From: MAG-120531 sp963934855
GTDB lineage: Bacteria; Bacteroidota; Bacteroidia; Flavobacteriales; Flavobacteriaceae
Direction: 5' to 3'
Assembly (NCBI GenBank): GCA_963934855.1
Contig: CAWWAC010000017.1
Coordinates: 1-35,519, forward strand
Length of the DNA: 35,519 nucleotides
Below, piece after piece: positions 25,365 to 32,271 of the stretch. The notes beneath the pieces were generated by a model, which had not been told where the DNA came from, did no database searches, and was given only the letters and a program-made list of their open reading frames with translations. How positions within the stretch are numbered: the stretch's first letter is position 1; the number at the start of each line of letters is the position of its first letter. The position numbers and the translations under genes are program-made.

Positions 25365-25988
25365 ATGTACATTCCAAAGCACTACCAAAACAATAACCAA
25401 GAGGCCCTTATCGCTTTTATTAAAGCACATCCCTTTGGTATTCTAATTACTCAAGGAGAATCTGCACCTTGGGCTACCCATTTGCCCTTCATGCTTCAGG
25501 GCGATGCACAAAGCGGTTTTCACCTAGTGGGACATTTATCCAAAGCCAATCCCCAATGGGAGGCATTTGCTAATCAAAAGGAAGTTTTAGTTGTTTTTAA
25601 TGGCCCACAACACTATATTTCTGCATCCTGGTATAAAGAAGAAGAAGTTCCCACTTGGGACTATATAGCCATTCACGCTTATGGTCCTATCACTATTATG
25701 AATGACGAGGAATTAATTACCGCCTTACACCAATTGGTCAATCATCATGAAAAAGGAGAGAAAAAGCCTTTAGACTTATCCAAAATGAGTCTTCAAACCC
25801 TTGAGCAATACAAAGGAGTTATTGGCTTCTCTATCGCTGTAAACAAGCTAGAAGGCGCTTACAAATTATCACAGACAAGAAAAGAAGATCATGCTAATAT
25901 CACTACTGAACTTTTAGAAAAAGAAAATTTTCAAGCTACAGAAATAGCCAAGGCTATTCAAAGAGAAGTAAAAAAAAATAAGCAATAG
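25365..25988 (+). CDS. FMN-binding negative transcriptional regulator, PaiB family
   Basis: This is a 207-residue split-barrel flavin-binding protein. The N-terminus MYIPKHYQ, the segment ATHLPFML near residue 40, the LVGHLSKANPQW stretch near 65-75, ISASWYKE near 90 and the PTWDYIAIHAYG block near 100 are the recognisable PaiB features. PaiB from Bacillus is described as a regulator of protease and sporulation genes, but most members have no proven DNA-binding role, and no helix-turn-helix is apparent. It begins five bases after rluF and ends 34 bases before oxyR on the same strand, so the three genes may share transcripts. Confidence 0.87.
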   Translation: MYIPKHYQNNNQEALIAFIKAHPFGILITQGESAPWATHLPFMLQGDAQSGFHLVGHLSKANPQWEAFANQKEVLVVFNGPQHYISASWYKEEEVPTWDYIAIHAYGPITIMNDEELITALHQLVNHHEKGEKKPLDLSKMSLQTLEQYKGVIGFSIAVNKLEGAYKLSQTRKEDHANITTELLEKENFQATEIAKAIQREVKKNKQ

Positions 25989-26022
25989 TTTTTCATACTT
26001 TTACTAGAGCAAACAATGACAA

Positions 26023-26964
26023 ATGACCATTACACAATTACAATACGTATTAGCGGTAGCAGAATATAAAAACTTTACGCTAGCTGCTGAAAAAAGTTTT
26101 GTGACGCAACCCACACTGAGTATGCAGGTTCAAAAGTTAGAAGAAGAGTTAAGTGTGATCTTATTTGATAGAAGTAAGAAACCCCTAACCATTACTGCTG
26201 TTGGAGAAAAAATTGTTGCACAAGCAAAAAACATTGTCTATGAAGCATCTAGAATCAAAGACATTGTAGAGCGGGAAAAGGATTTTATTGGGGGGCCCTT
26301 TACATTAGGCATTATACCCACAATTATGCCCACTTTATTACCTATGTTTCTCAAAACTTTTATAAATAAATACCCTCAAGTAAACCTCATTATAAAGGAA
26401 CAAAATACAGACCAACTCATAGATAATTTAAGAGATGGTGTCATTGATGCTGCCATAGCCGCTACCCCTCTAGAAATAGCAGAACTCATAGAGCGTCCTT
26501 TATACTATGAACCCTTTGTGGGCTATGTACCAGAAAACCACAGGCTTTATAAAGAAAAAGAGATTTTAGCAGAGACTTTAGACCTTTCAGAAGTGCTTTT
26601 ATTAAAAGATGGTCACTGCTTTAGAAATGGCATTATAAATTTATGCCAAGCTAGAAATAAAACAGAATTAAGTCACTTTCAATTACAAAGTGGCAGTTTT
26701 GAAACCCTAGTAAACTTAGCAGACGAAGGATTGGGAATGACTTTGCTCCCATTTCTAAACACCCTGGCATTAGACTCTAAAAAAAGAAAAGCGCTTAGGC
26801 ATTTTAAAGCCCCATCGCCTGCCAGAGAAGTAAGTCTAATCTACCATAAAAGGGCCCTAAAAGTTCAAATTACAGATGCACTCAAAGAAGTAATTTCCTC
26901 AGTAGTTAGAGGTGCAATAGCTTTTCAAGATGTCAAAATCATTAGCCCATTAGGAAGTAAATAA
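26023..26964 (+). CDS. oxyR: LysR-family hydrogen peroxide sensor OxyR
   Basis: This transcription factor is activated by peroxide through an intramolecular disulfide. The N-terminal helix-turn-helix (residues 1-60, with SFVTQPTLSMQVQKLEEEL) is typical of LysR regulators. The sensing loop LLLKDGHCFRNGIINLC carries Cys199 and Cys208, the same spacing and numbering as the redox pair in E. coli OxyR, with the GHC context retained. The rest is the usual periplasmic-binding-like effector domain. Its own targets cannot be seen here: neither a catalase nor a dps gene follows it. Downstream are a non-coding segment and a small convergent gene. It may be co-transcribed with paiB, since only 34 bases separate them. 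Confidence 0.93.
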   Translation: MTITQLQYVLAVAEYKNFTLAAEKSFVTQPTLSMQVQKLEEELSVILFDRSKKPLTITAVGEKIVAQAKNIVYEASRIKDIVEREKDFIGGPFTLGIIPTIMPTLLPMFLKTFINKYPQVNLIIKEQNTDQLIDNLRDGVIDAAIAATPLEIAELIERPLYYEPFVGYVPENHRLYKEKEILAETLDLSEVLLLKDGHCFRNGIINLCQARNKTELSHFQLQSGSFETLVNLADEGLGMTLLPFLNTLALDSKKRKALRHFKAPSPAREVSLIYHKRALKVQITDALKEVISSVVRGAIAFQDVKIISPLGSK

Positions 26965-27011
26965 AAACACACTCAAAAAACTAAAAAATTTAAAACTAAT
27001 TTTTTTTGTCA

Positions 27012-27040
27012 CAAAAAAAAGCACCCGAAGGCACTTTTTT
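27012..27040 (-). terminator. intrinsic terminator of the small minus-strand gene
   Basis: Read on the minus strand, the arms AAGTGCC and GGTGCTT pair fully (two G-U pairs) around a TTCG tetraloop and are followed by a T-run. On the plus strand the same sequence has two mismatched pairs. It therefore fits the gene at 27064-27270 better than it fits oxyR. Confidence 0.7.
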
Positions 27041-27063
27041 CTACTAACTAATAAACAAACTAT

Positions 27064-27270
27064 TTAACGATTAAACCTAGATCTTTTAGATTCTAAATAG
27101 ACTAAAGCTGGACTAATTCTTGGGTGTTGTTTGATGTAACTTCTTAACCATATAATGAGCTCGTCAACTTCATAGGGCAATAAACTTTTCAATGCCTTTT
27201 TTATTTCTCTTTTAAATAAGCCCAAATTAAAACTAACTTTCTCTAACACTGTTTTGGTGTAATCTAACAT
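27064..27270 (-). CDS. small conserved-looking protein of unknown function (~68 aa)
   Basis: The frame is open from 27282, but the ATG at 27270 (MLDYTKTVLEKVSF) is the start I recall for flavobacterial homologues; starting at 27282 adds only MARA. The product is basic and helical: LFKREIKKALKSLL, then EVDELIIWLRSYI, with a loose C-terminal PALVYLESKR. It has no membrane segment or signal peptide. It has its own TAnnTTTG promoter and a dedicated intrinsic terminator 24 bases past the stop, so it is a monocistronic unit convergent with oxyR. I believe it belongs to a widespread short family in this group but know no function. Confidence 0.7.
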   Translation of the reverse strand: MLDYTKTVLEKVSFNLGLFKREIKKALKSLLPYEVDELIIWLRSYIKQHPRISPALVYLESKRSRFNR

Positions 27271-27311
27271 TGCTCTAGCCATAATTTCACACTAATTTAA
27301 TTAATTATACC

Positions 27312-27319
27312 CAAATTTA
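27312..27319 (-). promoter_or_regulatory. -7 promoter box TAAATTTG for the small gene at 27064-27270
   Basis: On the minus strand it reads TAAATTTG, a full TAnnTTTG match, 42 bases upstream of the ATG at 27270. No clear -33 TTTG was found. Confidence 0.5.
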
Positions 27320-27393
27320 AAATAAAATATAAAGCTATATTTCATATAAAAAGTTAAAAAGAAGTACTTTCATGTTAAATATTGCGAAAGAAA

Positions 27394-28701
27394 ATGACCT
27401 TAAAAAAAAATTTTAAAAACTGTGTTTTTTATCAAATAGTATGGGTTGGATTATATCTATTGTTAAGCGCTTGTGGCAGTAATTTAAAAGTTAATAAGAC
27501 TCCTATTAATAAATATTTTAATTCTAAAGGTTTTAAAAATCAAATGAGTGGATTATTGGTCTATGACCCCGCTACCAAAGACACTCTGGTTAATATAAAT
27601 GGATCACAGTATTTTATACCAGCTAGTAATACAAAAATATTGACCCTATACACTGCCTTAAGCATACTCCCAAAACAAATGCCATTAGTGAGGGTATTAG
27701 AAATAGGAGCTGACACGCTTCTTATAAGTGGTATGGGAGACCCTACCCCATTTCATCCTTATTTTAAAGACAGCACGCTACTCAATATCATAAAAGCATA
27801 CAAACATATAGGTATAGTGCCTGGACAATTCTTAGACCACCCCTACGGCCCCGGGTGGGCATGGGAAGATTATGATAGTTATTTTTCAGCAGAGCGCTCT
27901 AGCCTGCCTCTATTTGGCAACGTATTAGAGGTAGTCAAAAAAGATAGTATCATTTTAATCACTCCTGCCATTTTTAAAACAGCAGTGACTATCAAAAAAA
28001 AAGAACATACCTTTTATAGAGCAGCGCATAAAAATAAATTTTATTTACCCAGCGGAGACTTTAAAAATGAGATTCCTTTTCTGACATCTGACAGTCTAAA
28101 TTTATCTGTTTTAAAGCAGATGAGTGGTCTAGATTTTTTTATAAGTAAGTCATTTAAAAAAGAGGCTTCTAAGCTCGTTTTTAGTATTTCTAGAGACTCT
28201 GTTTTAAAAAGAATGATGGAGGTAAGTGATAATTTTTTAGCAGAACAGCTACTTGTAAATGCGTCTGCATATTTGTCTGACAGCCTGAGTATAAAACCGT
28301 CTCAAAAATATATGTTAGAAGGGCCTTTAAAAAATTTAGTCCAAAAGCCCAGATGGGTAGACGGATCTGGGCTTTCTCGTTACAACCTCTTAAGTCCAAT
28401 CTCTTTAGTACAAGTATTAGAAAAACTCTATACCGAACAGCCTAATGCTGCACTGTTAAATTTTTTCCCTGCCGGCGGTAAAAGTGGAACCTTATCTTCT
28501 TGGTTTAAAGGAAGCCCACAACCCTATATTTTTGCAAAAACTGGCAGCCTTGGCAACACATTTTGCCTGAGTGGCTACCTTAAAACAAAAAGAGGAAAAA
28601 CTTTTATTTTTAGTTATATGAATAACCATTACACTAAGCCTAGCGCTCAAATAAAAAAAGAGATGGAACAGGTATTAGAAGCTATAAGGGACCATTATTA
28701 G
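27394..28701 (+). CDS. D-alanyl-D-alanine carboxypeptidase/endopeptidase, PBP4-like lipoprotein (family S13)
   Basis: This acts on peptidoglycan in the envelope, removing the terminal D-Ala or cutting cross-links. The frame opens with a TTG at 27382, but the ATG at 27394 is the sensible start, giving 435 residues. A hydrophobic leader ends in the lipobox LLSAC (Cys27). All three penicillin-binding motifs are present: SxxK as Ser78-Asn-Thr-Lys81, SxN as SDN in MEVSDNFLAEQ, and KTG in IFAKTGSLGN. The middle third is diverged relative to E. coli DacB, as is common in Bacteroidota. It converges on the AIM24-like gene with only 5 bases between the stop codons, so transcription of the two strands must meet there. 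Confidence 0.9.
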   Translation: MTLKKNFKNCVFYQIVWVGLYLLLSACGSNLKVNKTPINKYFNSKGFKNQMSGLLVYDPATKDTLVNINGSQYFIPASNTKILTLYTALSILPKQMPLVRVLEIGADTLLISGMGDPTPFHPYFKDSTLLNIIKAYKHIGIVPGQFLDHPYGPGWAWEDYDSYFSAERSSLPLFGNVLEVVKKDSIILITPAIFKTAVTIKKKEHTFYRAAHKNKFYLPSGDFKNEIPFLTSDSLNLSVLKQMSGLDFFISKSFKKEASKLVFSISRDSVLKRMMEVSDNFLAEQLLVNASAYLSDSLSIKPSQKYMLEGPLKNLVQKPRWVDGSGLSRYNLLSPISLVQVLEKLYTEQPNAALLNFFPAGGKSGTLSSWFKGSPQPYIFAKTGSLGNTFCLSGYLKTKRGKTFIFSYMNNHYTKPSAQIKKEMEQVLEAIRDHY

Positions 28702-28706
28702 AAGCA

Positions 28707-29507
28707 CTAAAATCTATTATCTCCATCCAATAAATTCCCAATACCACCAAGGAGACTTCCTTCTCCTTTGCTTTTACCTCCAGCACTTGGGGCTGCTGCC
28801 CATACCCTACCAGCCAAACGGCTAAAGGGAAGTGACTGAACAAATACAGTGCCTGGGCCCTGAAGGGTGGCAAAAAACAAACCCTCTCCACCAAAAATGG
28901 TATTTTTAATACCTCCCACAAATGTAATATCATATTGTACGAACTGTGTAAAACCAACCAAACATCCAGTGTCTACTTTTAAAACTTCACCAGCTTTAAG
29001 TTCTTTCTTAGCAACAGTACCACCAGCATGTACAAAAGCCAAACCATCTCCTTCTAGTTTTTGCATTATAAAACCTTCCCCTCCAAAAAAACCTCTTCCC
29101 AACTTTTTAGAAAACTCAATTCCAATTGAAACTCCTTTTGCTGCACAGAGAAAAGCATCTTTTTGACAAATAAATTTTTCACCAAATGCCATGAGGTCAA
29201 TGGGTATAATTTTCCCAGGATATGGAGAGGCAAAACTAACTCCCTTTTTTCCCAATCCTGAATTTAAAAAGGCGGTCATAAACAAGCTTTCTCCTGTAAG
29301 TAATCTTTTTCCTGCAGAAAATAGAGACCCTAAAACTCCTTCATTCTGTTTAGAACCATCACCAAAAATAGTTTCCATTTGAATGTCTTGCTCCATCATC
29401 ATAAAACTTCCAGCCTCTGCCACTACGCACTCTCCTGGGTCTAAAATAATTTCAACAAACTGCATTTCTTCTCCAAATATCTCGTATTCAATTTTATGTG
29501 CATTCAT
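28707..29507 (-). CDS. AIM24 / TIGR00266 family protein
   Basis: This is a 266-residue, all-beta glycine-rich protein of the AIM24 type. Visible family features are YEIFGEEMQFVEI with GECVVAEAGSFMMM at the N-terminus, GKIIPIDL near residue 98, QKDAFLCAA near 114, the repeated GRGFFGGEGFIMQ and NTIFGGEGLFFATL strands, and the PFSRLAGRVW segment near 230. No signal peptide or metal site is evident. The family is widespread in bacteria and fungi, and its only named member is a mitochondrial protein with an uncertain structural role, so no function is given. Its start codon follows the DUF4442 stop by one base, so translation is probably coupled. Confidence 0.87.
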   Translation of the reverse strand: MNAHKIEYEIFGEEMQFVEIILDPGECVVAEAGSFMMMEQDIQMETIFGDGSKQNEGVLGSLFSAGKRLLTGESLFMTAFLNSGLGKKGVSFASPYPGKIIPIDLMAFGEKFICQKDAFLCAAKGVSIGIEFSKKLGRGFFGGEGFIMQKLEGDGLAFVHAGGTVAKKELKAGEVLKVDTGCLVGFTQFVQYDITFVGGIKNTIFGGEGLFFATLQGPGTVFVQSLPFSRLAGRVWAAAPSAGGKSKGEGSLLGGIGNLLDGDNRF

Positions 29508-29508
29508 T

Positions 29509-29961
29509 TTATCTTTTTTTTATAGTCCATTCAAAATCAAAAGTAGAAACCACTACTCCATCTTCATTTACTCCTTTAGAGCACATCCAAAAAGTTTGAC
29601 CTTCCCCAGTTTCAATAGTCTTAGCAAGGGCCACAGCAATCTTATCTCCATCATCTGAAGTGAAAATAATTTTCCCACTTGCCTTTTTGCTAAAAGTGGC
29701 CTTATTGTTGGCTACTAACATAGATACTGCAGCTCCAGATTCATTTATTTGATCTATTACCATGGCTCCAGTACTTAACTCTGCTGCCATTCCTTGAACG
29801 GCCCAAAAGATAGAATTAAAAGGATTTTGATTAAACCATTTATGGGTAACACCTACTACTGCAGTGACTTTAGAAAGACTCTTTAAACGAACCCCACACC
29901 ACCATGCAGAAGGTAATTTAAAAAAAAGAAAAATATTAAACTTAACTATATCAGTGACCAT
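29509..29961 (-). CDS. DUF4442 hotdog-fold protein (putative thioesterase-like)
   Basis: This is a 150-residue single-domain protein. It matches the DUF4442 pattern as I know it from flavobacteria: FLFFKLPSAWWCGVRLKSL, then VTHKWFNQNPFNSIFWAVQG and MAAELSTGAMVI, followed by MLVANNKATF and a beta-rich tail GKIIFTSDDGDKI. The hotdog fold is shared with acyl-CoA thioesterases, and NP/N-rich helix positions fit a PaaI-like arrangement, but no catalytic residue can be assigned safely. The gene shares an operon with the AIM24-like gene one base downstream and faces the PadR gene divergently across 179 bases. Confidence 0.82.
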   Translation of the reverse strand: MVTDIVKFNIFLFFKLPSAWWCGVRLKSLSKVTAVVGVTHKWFNQNPFNSIFWAVQGMAAELSTGAMVIDQINESGAAVSMLVANNKATFSKKASGKIIFTSDDGDKIAVALAKTIETGEGQTFWMCSKGVNEDGVVVSTFDFEWTIKKR

Positions 29962-30049
29962 TAGATAATTTTTATAAAAATACTCATTTTAATATCACAG
30001 TAGTAGATTCTCATAAAGTTAAATTTATGTTAAAATATAGTACTTTGTA

Positions 30050-30081
30050 TTGCATAATACCTTTTAATAGATATATATTTG
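30050..30081 (+). promoter_or_regulatory. promoter of the padR-pspC operon (TTG, 21 bp, TATATTTG)
   Basis: TATATTTG at 30074-30081 is an exact -7 box, and a TTG at 30050-30052 lies 21 bases upstream as a plausible -33 element. The downstream ATG at 30141 leaves a leader of about 50 bases. Confidence 0.6.
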
Positions 30082-30082
30082 C

Positions 30083-30092
30083 ATAGTACTAT
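30083..30092. promoter_or_regulatory. ATAGTACTAT palindrome, possible PadR operator
   Basis: This perfect 10-bp palindrome starts one base past the -7 box, where transcription would begin. A related ATAGTACT occurs about 45 bases upstream, just before TTTG (30036-30047). Position next to the padR promoter suggests autorepression. Confidence 0.4.
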
Positions 30093-30140
30093 AGTGATAC
30101 AAAAGTGGCAGCATATAGTATTTTAAATATCATTGAAAAT

Positions 30141-30464
30141 ATGAATATTGAAAACACAAAAGCACAAATGAGAAAAGGGGTACTAGAGTACTGTATTCTC
30201 TCTATTATAAATGGAGAAGATAAGTATGCCTCAGAAATATTAGAGAGTCTAAAAAATGCCAAGATGCTTGTAGTGGAAGGAACCATTTATCCTTTGCTCA
30301 CCAGACTAAAAAATGCGGGGCTTTTGGCTTACAGATGGGAGGAATCTAGTGCTGGACCTCCAAGAAAATACTATACCCTCACAGAAACCGGTAGCTTGTT
30401 CTTAAAAGAATTAAACACTACATGGAATGAACTTAAAAATGCCGTACAACTAGTCACTAAATAA
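30141..30464 (+). CDS. PadR-family transcriptional regulator
   Basis: This is a 107-residue winged-helix repressor. The frame opens at a GTG (30105), but the ATG at 30141 (MNIENTKAQMRKGVLEYCIL) is the typical PadR start. The recognition region contains YASEILESLKNAK, the wing segment VVEGTIYPLLTRLKNAGLL, and the strand YRWEESSAGPPRKYYTLTETG with the PRKYY feature that is characteristic of the family. The short length marks it as the small PadR-s2 type with a single dimerisation helix at the C-terminus. It precedes pspC by 6 bases, the usual arrangement in Bacteroidota, and is likely to regulate its own operon. Confidence 0.9.
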   Translation: MNIENTKAQMRKGVLEYCILSIINGEDKYASEILESLKNAKMLVVEGTIYPLLTRLKNAGLLAYRWEESSAGPPRKYYTLTETGSLFLKELNTTWNELKNAVQLVTK

Positions 30465-30470
30465 TTTGTC

Positions 30471-32090
30471 ATGAATAAAACCTTAACTATAAACCTAGCT
30501 AACAGTATCTTTAATATAGATGAAAACGCATACAATGCCCTACAAAGATACCTAGAGGCTGTTAAAAAGTACCTCACTGGAACTAAAGGTAATGAAGAAA
30601 TTCTTGCAGATGTAGAGGCTAGAATTGCAGAATTATTTACTGAGAAAATGACAACTGACAAACAGGTCATTATTCTTTCAGATGTAGAAGCTATTATTCA
30701 AGTCATGGGACAGCCAGAAGATTATTCTATAGATGAAGATATCTTTGATGAACATTACAAACAACCTAAGACTAAAACACAGGTAAAAAAACTTTATCGA
30801 GATCCAGAGTCAAAATTACTAGGGGGTGTTTGTTCGGGAATAGGACACTATTTATCTATTGACCCTATTTGGGTTAGGCTGCTATTTATTATCTTTTTAT
30901 TTGGAGGAGGATTTTCTGTAATCACCTATATTATTCTTTGGATTATTGTACCAGAGGCCAACACCACTGCACAAAAATTAGACATGCAAGGAGAAGCTGC
31001 CAATCTGTCTAATATTGAAAAAAAAATTAAAGAGGGCTTTGAAAATGTCACTGAAAAAGTAAAAAATGCAGACTATGACGGTTTTAAAAATGACGTAAAT
31101 AAGAGTAGTAATAGTGTAATAAAGGGTATAGGAGACTTTATAAGTCTTATATTTTCTACTGTAGGAAAAATAATTTCAACACTGTTTAATGTTTTGGGTA
31201 AATTTATGGGGGTCTTGTTTATACTTGTGGGATCTCTGACCTTATTGGGACTTTTTTTTGGACTTTTTACAGTAGGCATACTGGATATTAGTATGCTTCC
31301 AGGGGTTCAGTTTTTTCCCCTTATCAATGCCTCTGAATTGCCTATATGGGTGCTGTCTCTTTTGGTGTTTTTTGCTATAGGAATACCTTTCTACAGCCTC
31401 CTGTATGTGGGCCTTACTGTTATAACAACCAATCTTAAAAAGATGGGGAACATCAGTAAAATTTCCTTACTTGGCATTTGGTTGTTATCTTTAGGAACCC
31501 TCATTTTTTTTGGAATTAAACAGGCCAACTCCTACTCTATTAGAGGCAACCAGATGGAAAAAATTATTCTTATTCAAAACAAGACTATAGACACGCTTTA
31601 TCTAAAAGCAAATGAATCTGAGCACTTTGAGTACAGTAAAAATGATTATTTTGATGGCATCTCTATTAGTTATGACACCAACGGTAAAGAAGTCCTCTAT
31701 TCAAAACAAGTAAGTCTAAATATTAAAAATGCTTACGAAGAAGTGATCTCTCTAAAAAAATACAAGAGTGCTAATGGGTACTCTTATATAGAGGCTAAAG
31801 AAAGGGCTAATGCTATTGAATACCGCTTTGATTATTCAGGAAACCACCTAGAATTTAACAACTACTTTATTAGTGCTACTAATCATAAAATTAGAGATCA
31901 AAAAGTAGATATGACATTATTGGTGCCAACAGGCACTATTATTGTTCTAGATCCTTCCATGAGAGAACTTTTAGGTTGGGACACAAAAAATGACCAAGAC
32001 ATGTACAGAAAAGATTTACCAGACCAGCTTTGGGAAATGACAGATTCTGGAACTTTAAAATGTTTAGACTGCCTTTCATCTCCCATATAA
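30471..32090 (+). CDS. PspC-domain membrane protein
   Basis: This is a 539-residue envelope-stress-type membrane protein. Residues 1-90 form an N-terminal soluble domain (NLANSIFNIDENAYNALQRY, with a cluster of acidic residues). The PspC domain follows at about 100-165 with KKLYRDPESKLLGGVCSGIG and SIDPIWVRLLFIIFLFGGG, including its hydrophobic hairpin. Further hydrophobic segments lie near residues 215-305 and 325-355. The remaining ~180 residues are a soluble C-terminal part of beta character. In enterobacteria PspC is a sensor of membrane stress, but this long form with an N-terminal extension is a Bacteroidota variant whose task is not established. It follows padR by six bases. Confidence 0.88.
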   Translation: MNKTLTINLANSIFNIDENAYNALQRYLEAVKKYLTGTKGNEEILADVEARIAELFTEKMTTDKQVIILSDVEAIIQVMGQPEDYSIDEDIFDEHYKQPKTKTQVKKLYRDPESKLLGGVCSGIGHYLSIDPIWVRLLFIIFLFGGGFSVITYIILWIIVPEANTTAQKLDMQGEAANLSNIEKKIKEGFENVTEKVKNADYDGFKNDVNKSSNSVIKGIGDFISLIFSTVGKIISTLFNVLGKFMGVLFILVGSLTLLGLFFGLFTVGILDISMLPGVQFFPLINASELPIWVLSLLVFFAIGIPFYSLLYVGLTVITTNLKKMGNISKISLLGIWLLSLGTLIFFGIKQANSYSIRGNQMEKIILIQNKTIDTLYLKANESEHFEYSKNDYFDGISISYDTNGKEVLYSKQVSLNIKNAYEEVISLKKYKSANGYSYIEAKERANAIEYRFDYSGNHLEFNNYFISATNHKIRDQKVDMTLLVPTGTIIVLDPSMRELLGWDTKNDQDMYRKDLPDQLWEMTDSGTLKCLDCLSSPI

Positions 32091-32155
32091 CCCCATTGGG
32101 TAAAACCTATTTCTCTAAATATTAAAAAAAATAGAAATTTACAAAAATCAAACCT

Positions 32156-32209
32156 ATGATAGCATTTGCTAAGATCCTACTAAGTCTTTTAATTGCTATA
32201 TTTTTTTAA
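32156..32209 (+). pseudogene. 17-codon remnant, possibly the signal peptide of a lost head-GIN (DUF2807) lipoprotein
   Basis: After pspC an ATG opens a frame reading MIAFAKILLSLLIAIFF before a TAA. This is a complete-looking basic-plus-hydrophobic leader with nothing behind it. In relatives, as I recall, padR-pspC is followed by a gene for a head-GIN domain lipoprotein whose leader looks very similar (MIKxARIL, then a hydrophobic core and a Cys). No Cys or beta-helical sequence continues here in any frame before the next gene. It could also be a genuine micropeptide. Confidence 0.35.
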
Positions 32210-32226
32210 TATACTCCTGTAATTAA

Positions 32227-32271
32227 TCCATTGGTTTGCATATATTTATTTTAAATAAGCAAACCAATGGA
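32227..32271. repeat. 13-bp inverted repeat around the dipeptide epimerase start codon
   Basis: TCCATTGGTTTGC (32227-32239) and GCAAACCAATGGA (32259-32271) are exact reverse complements separated by 19 A/T bases. The right arm contains the ATG at 32267. The left arm resembles a -7 box (TTGGTTTG instead of TAnnTTTG). A transcript coming from upstream could fold and bury the start codon; alternatively the arms are a DNA-binding site. Confidence 0.7.

Noticed and set aside
24912..25430. 172-residue open frame (-) antisense to rluF
   Set aside because: It is the complement of a clearly real gene, with no recognisable domain and no promoter box.
27001..27045. Terminator for oxyR on the plus strand
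   Set aside because: The hairpin has two mismatched pairs when read on the plus strand and pairs fully only on the minus strand.
29383..29658. 91-residue open frame (+) and neighbours at 28867-29382
   Set aside because: Shadows of the DUF4442 and AIM24-like genes; rich in Pro, Ser and Lys, as expected from the reverse strand of glycine-rich coding DNA.
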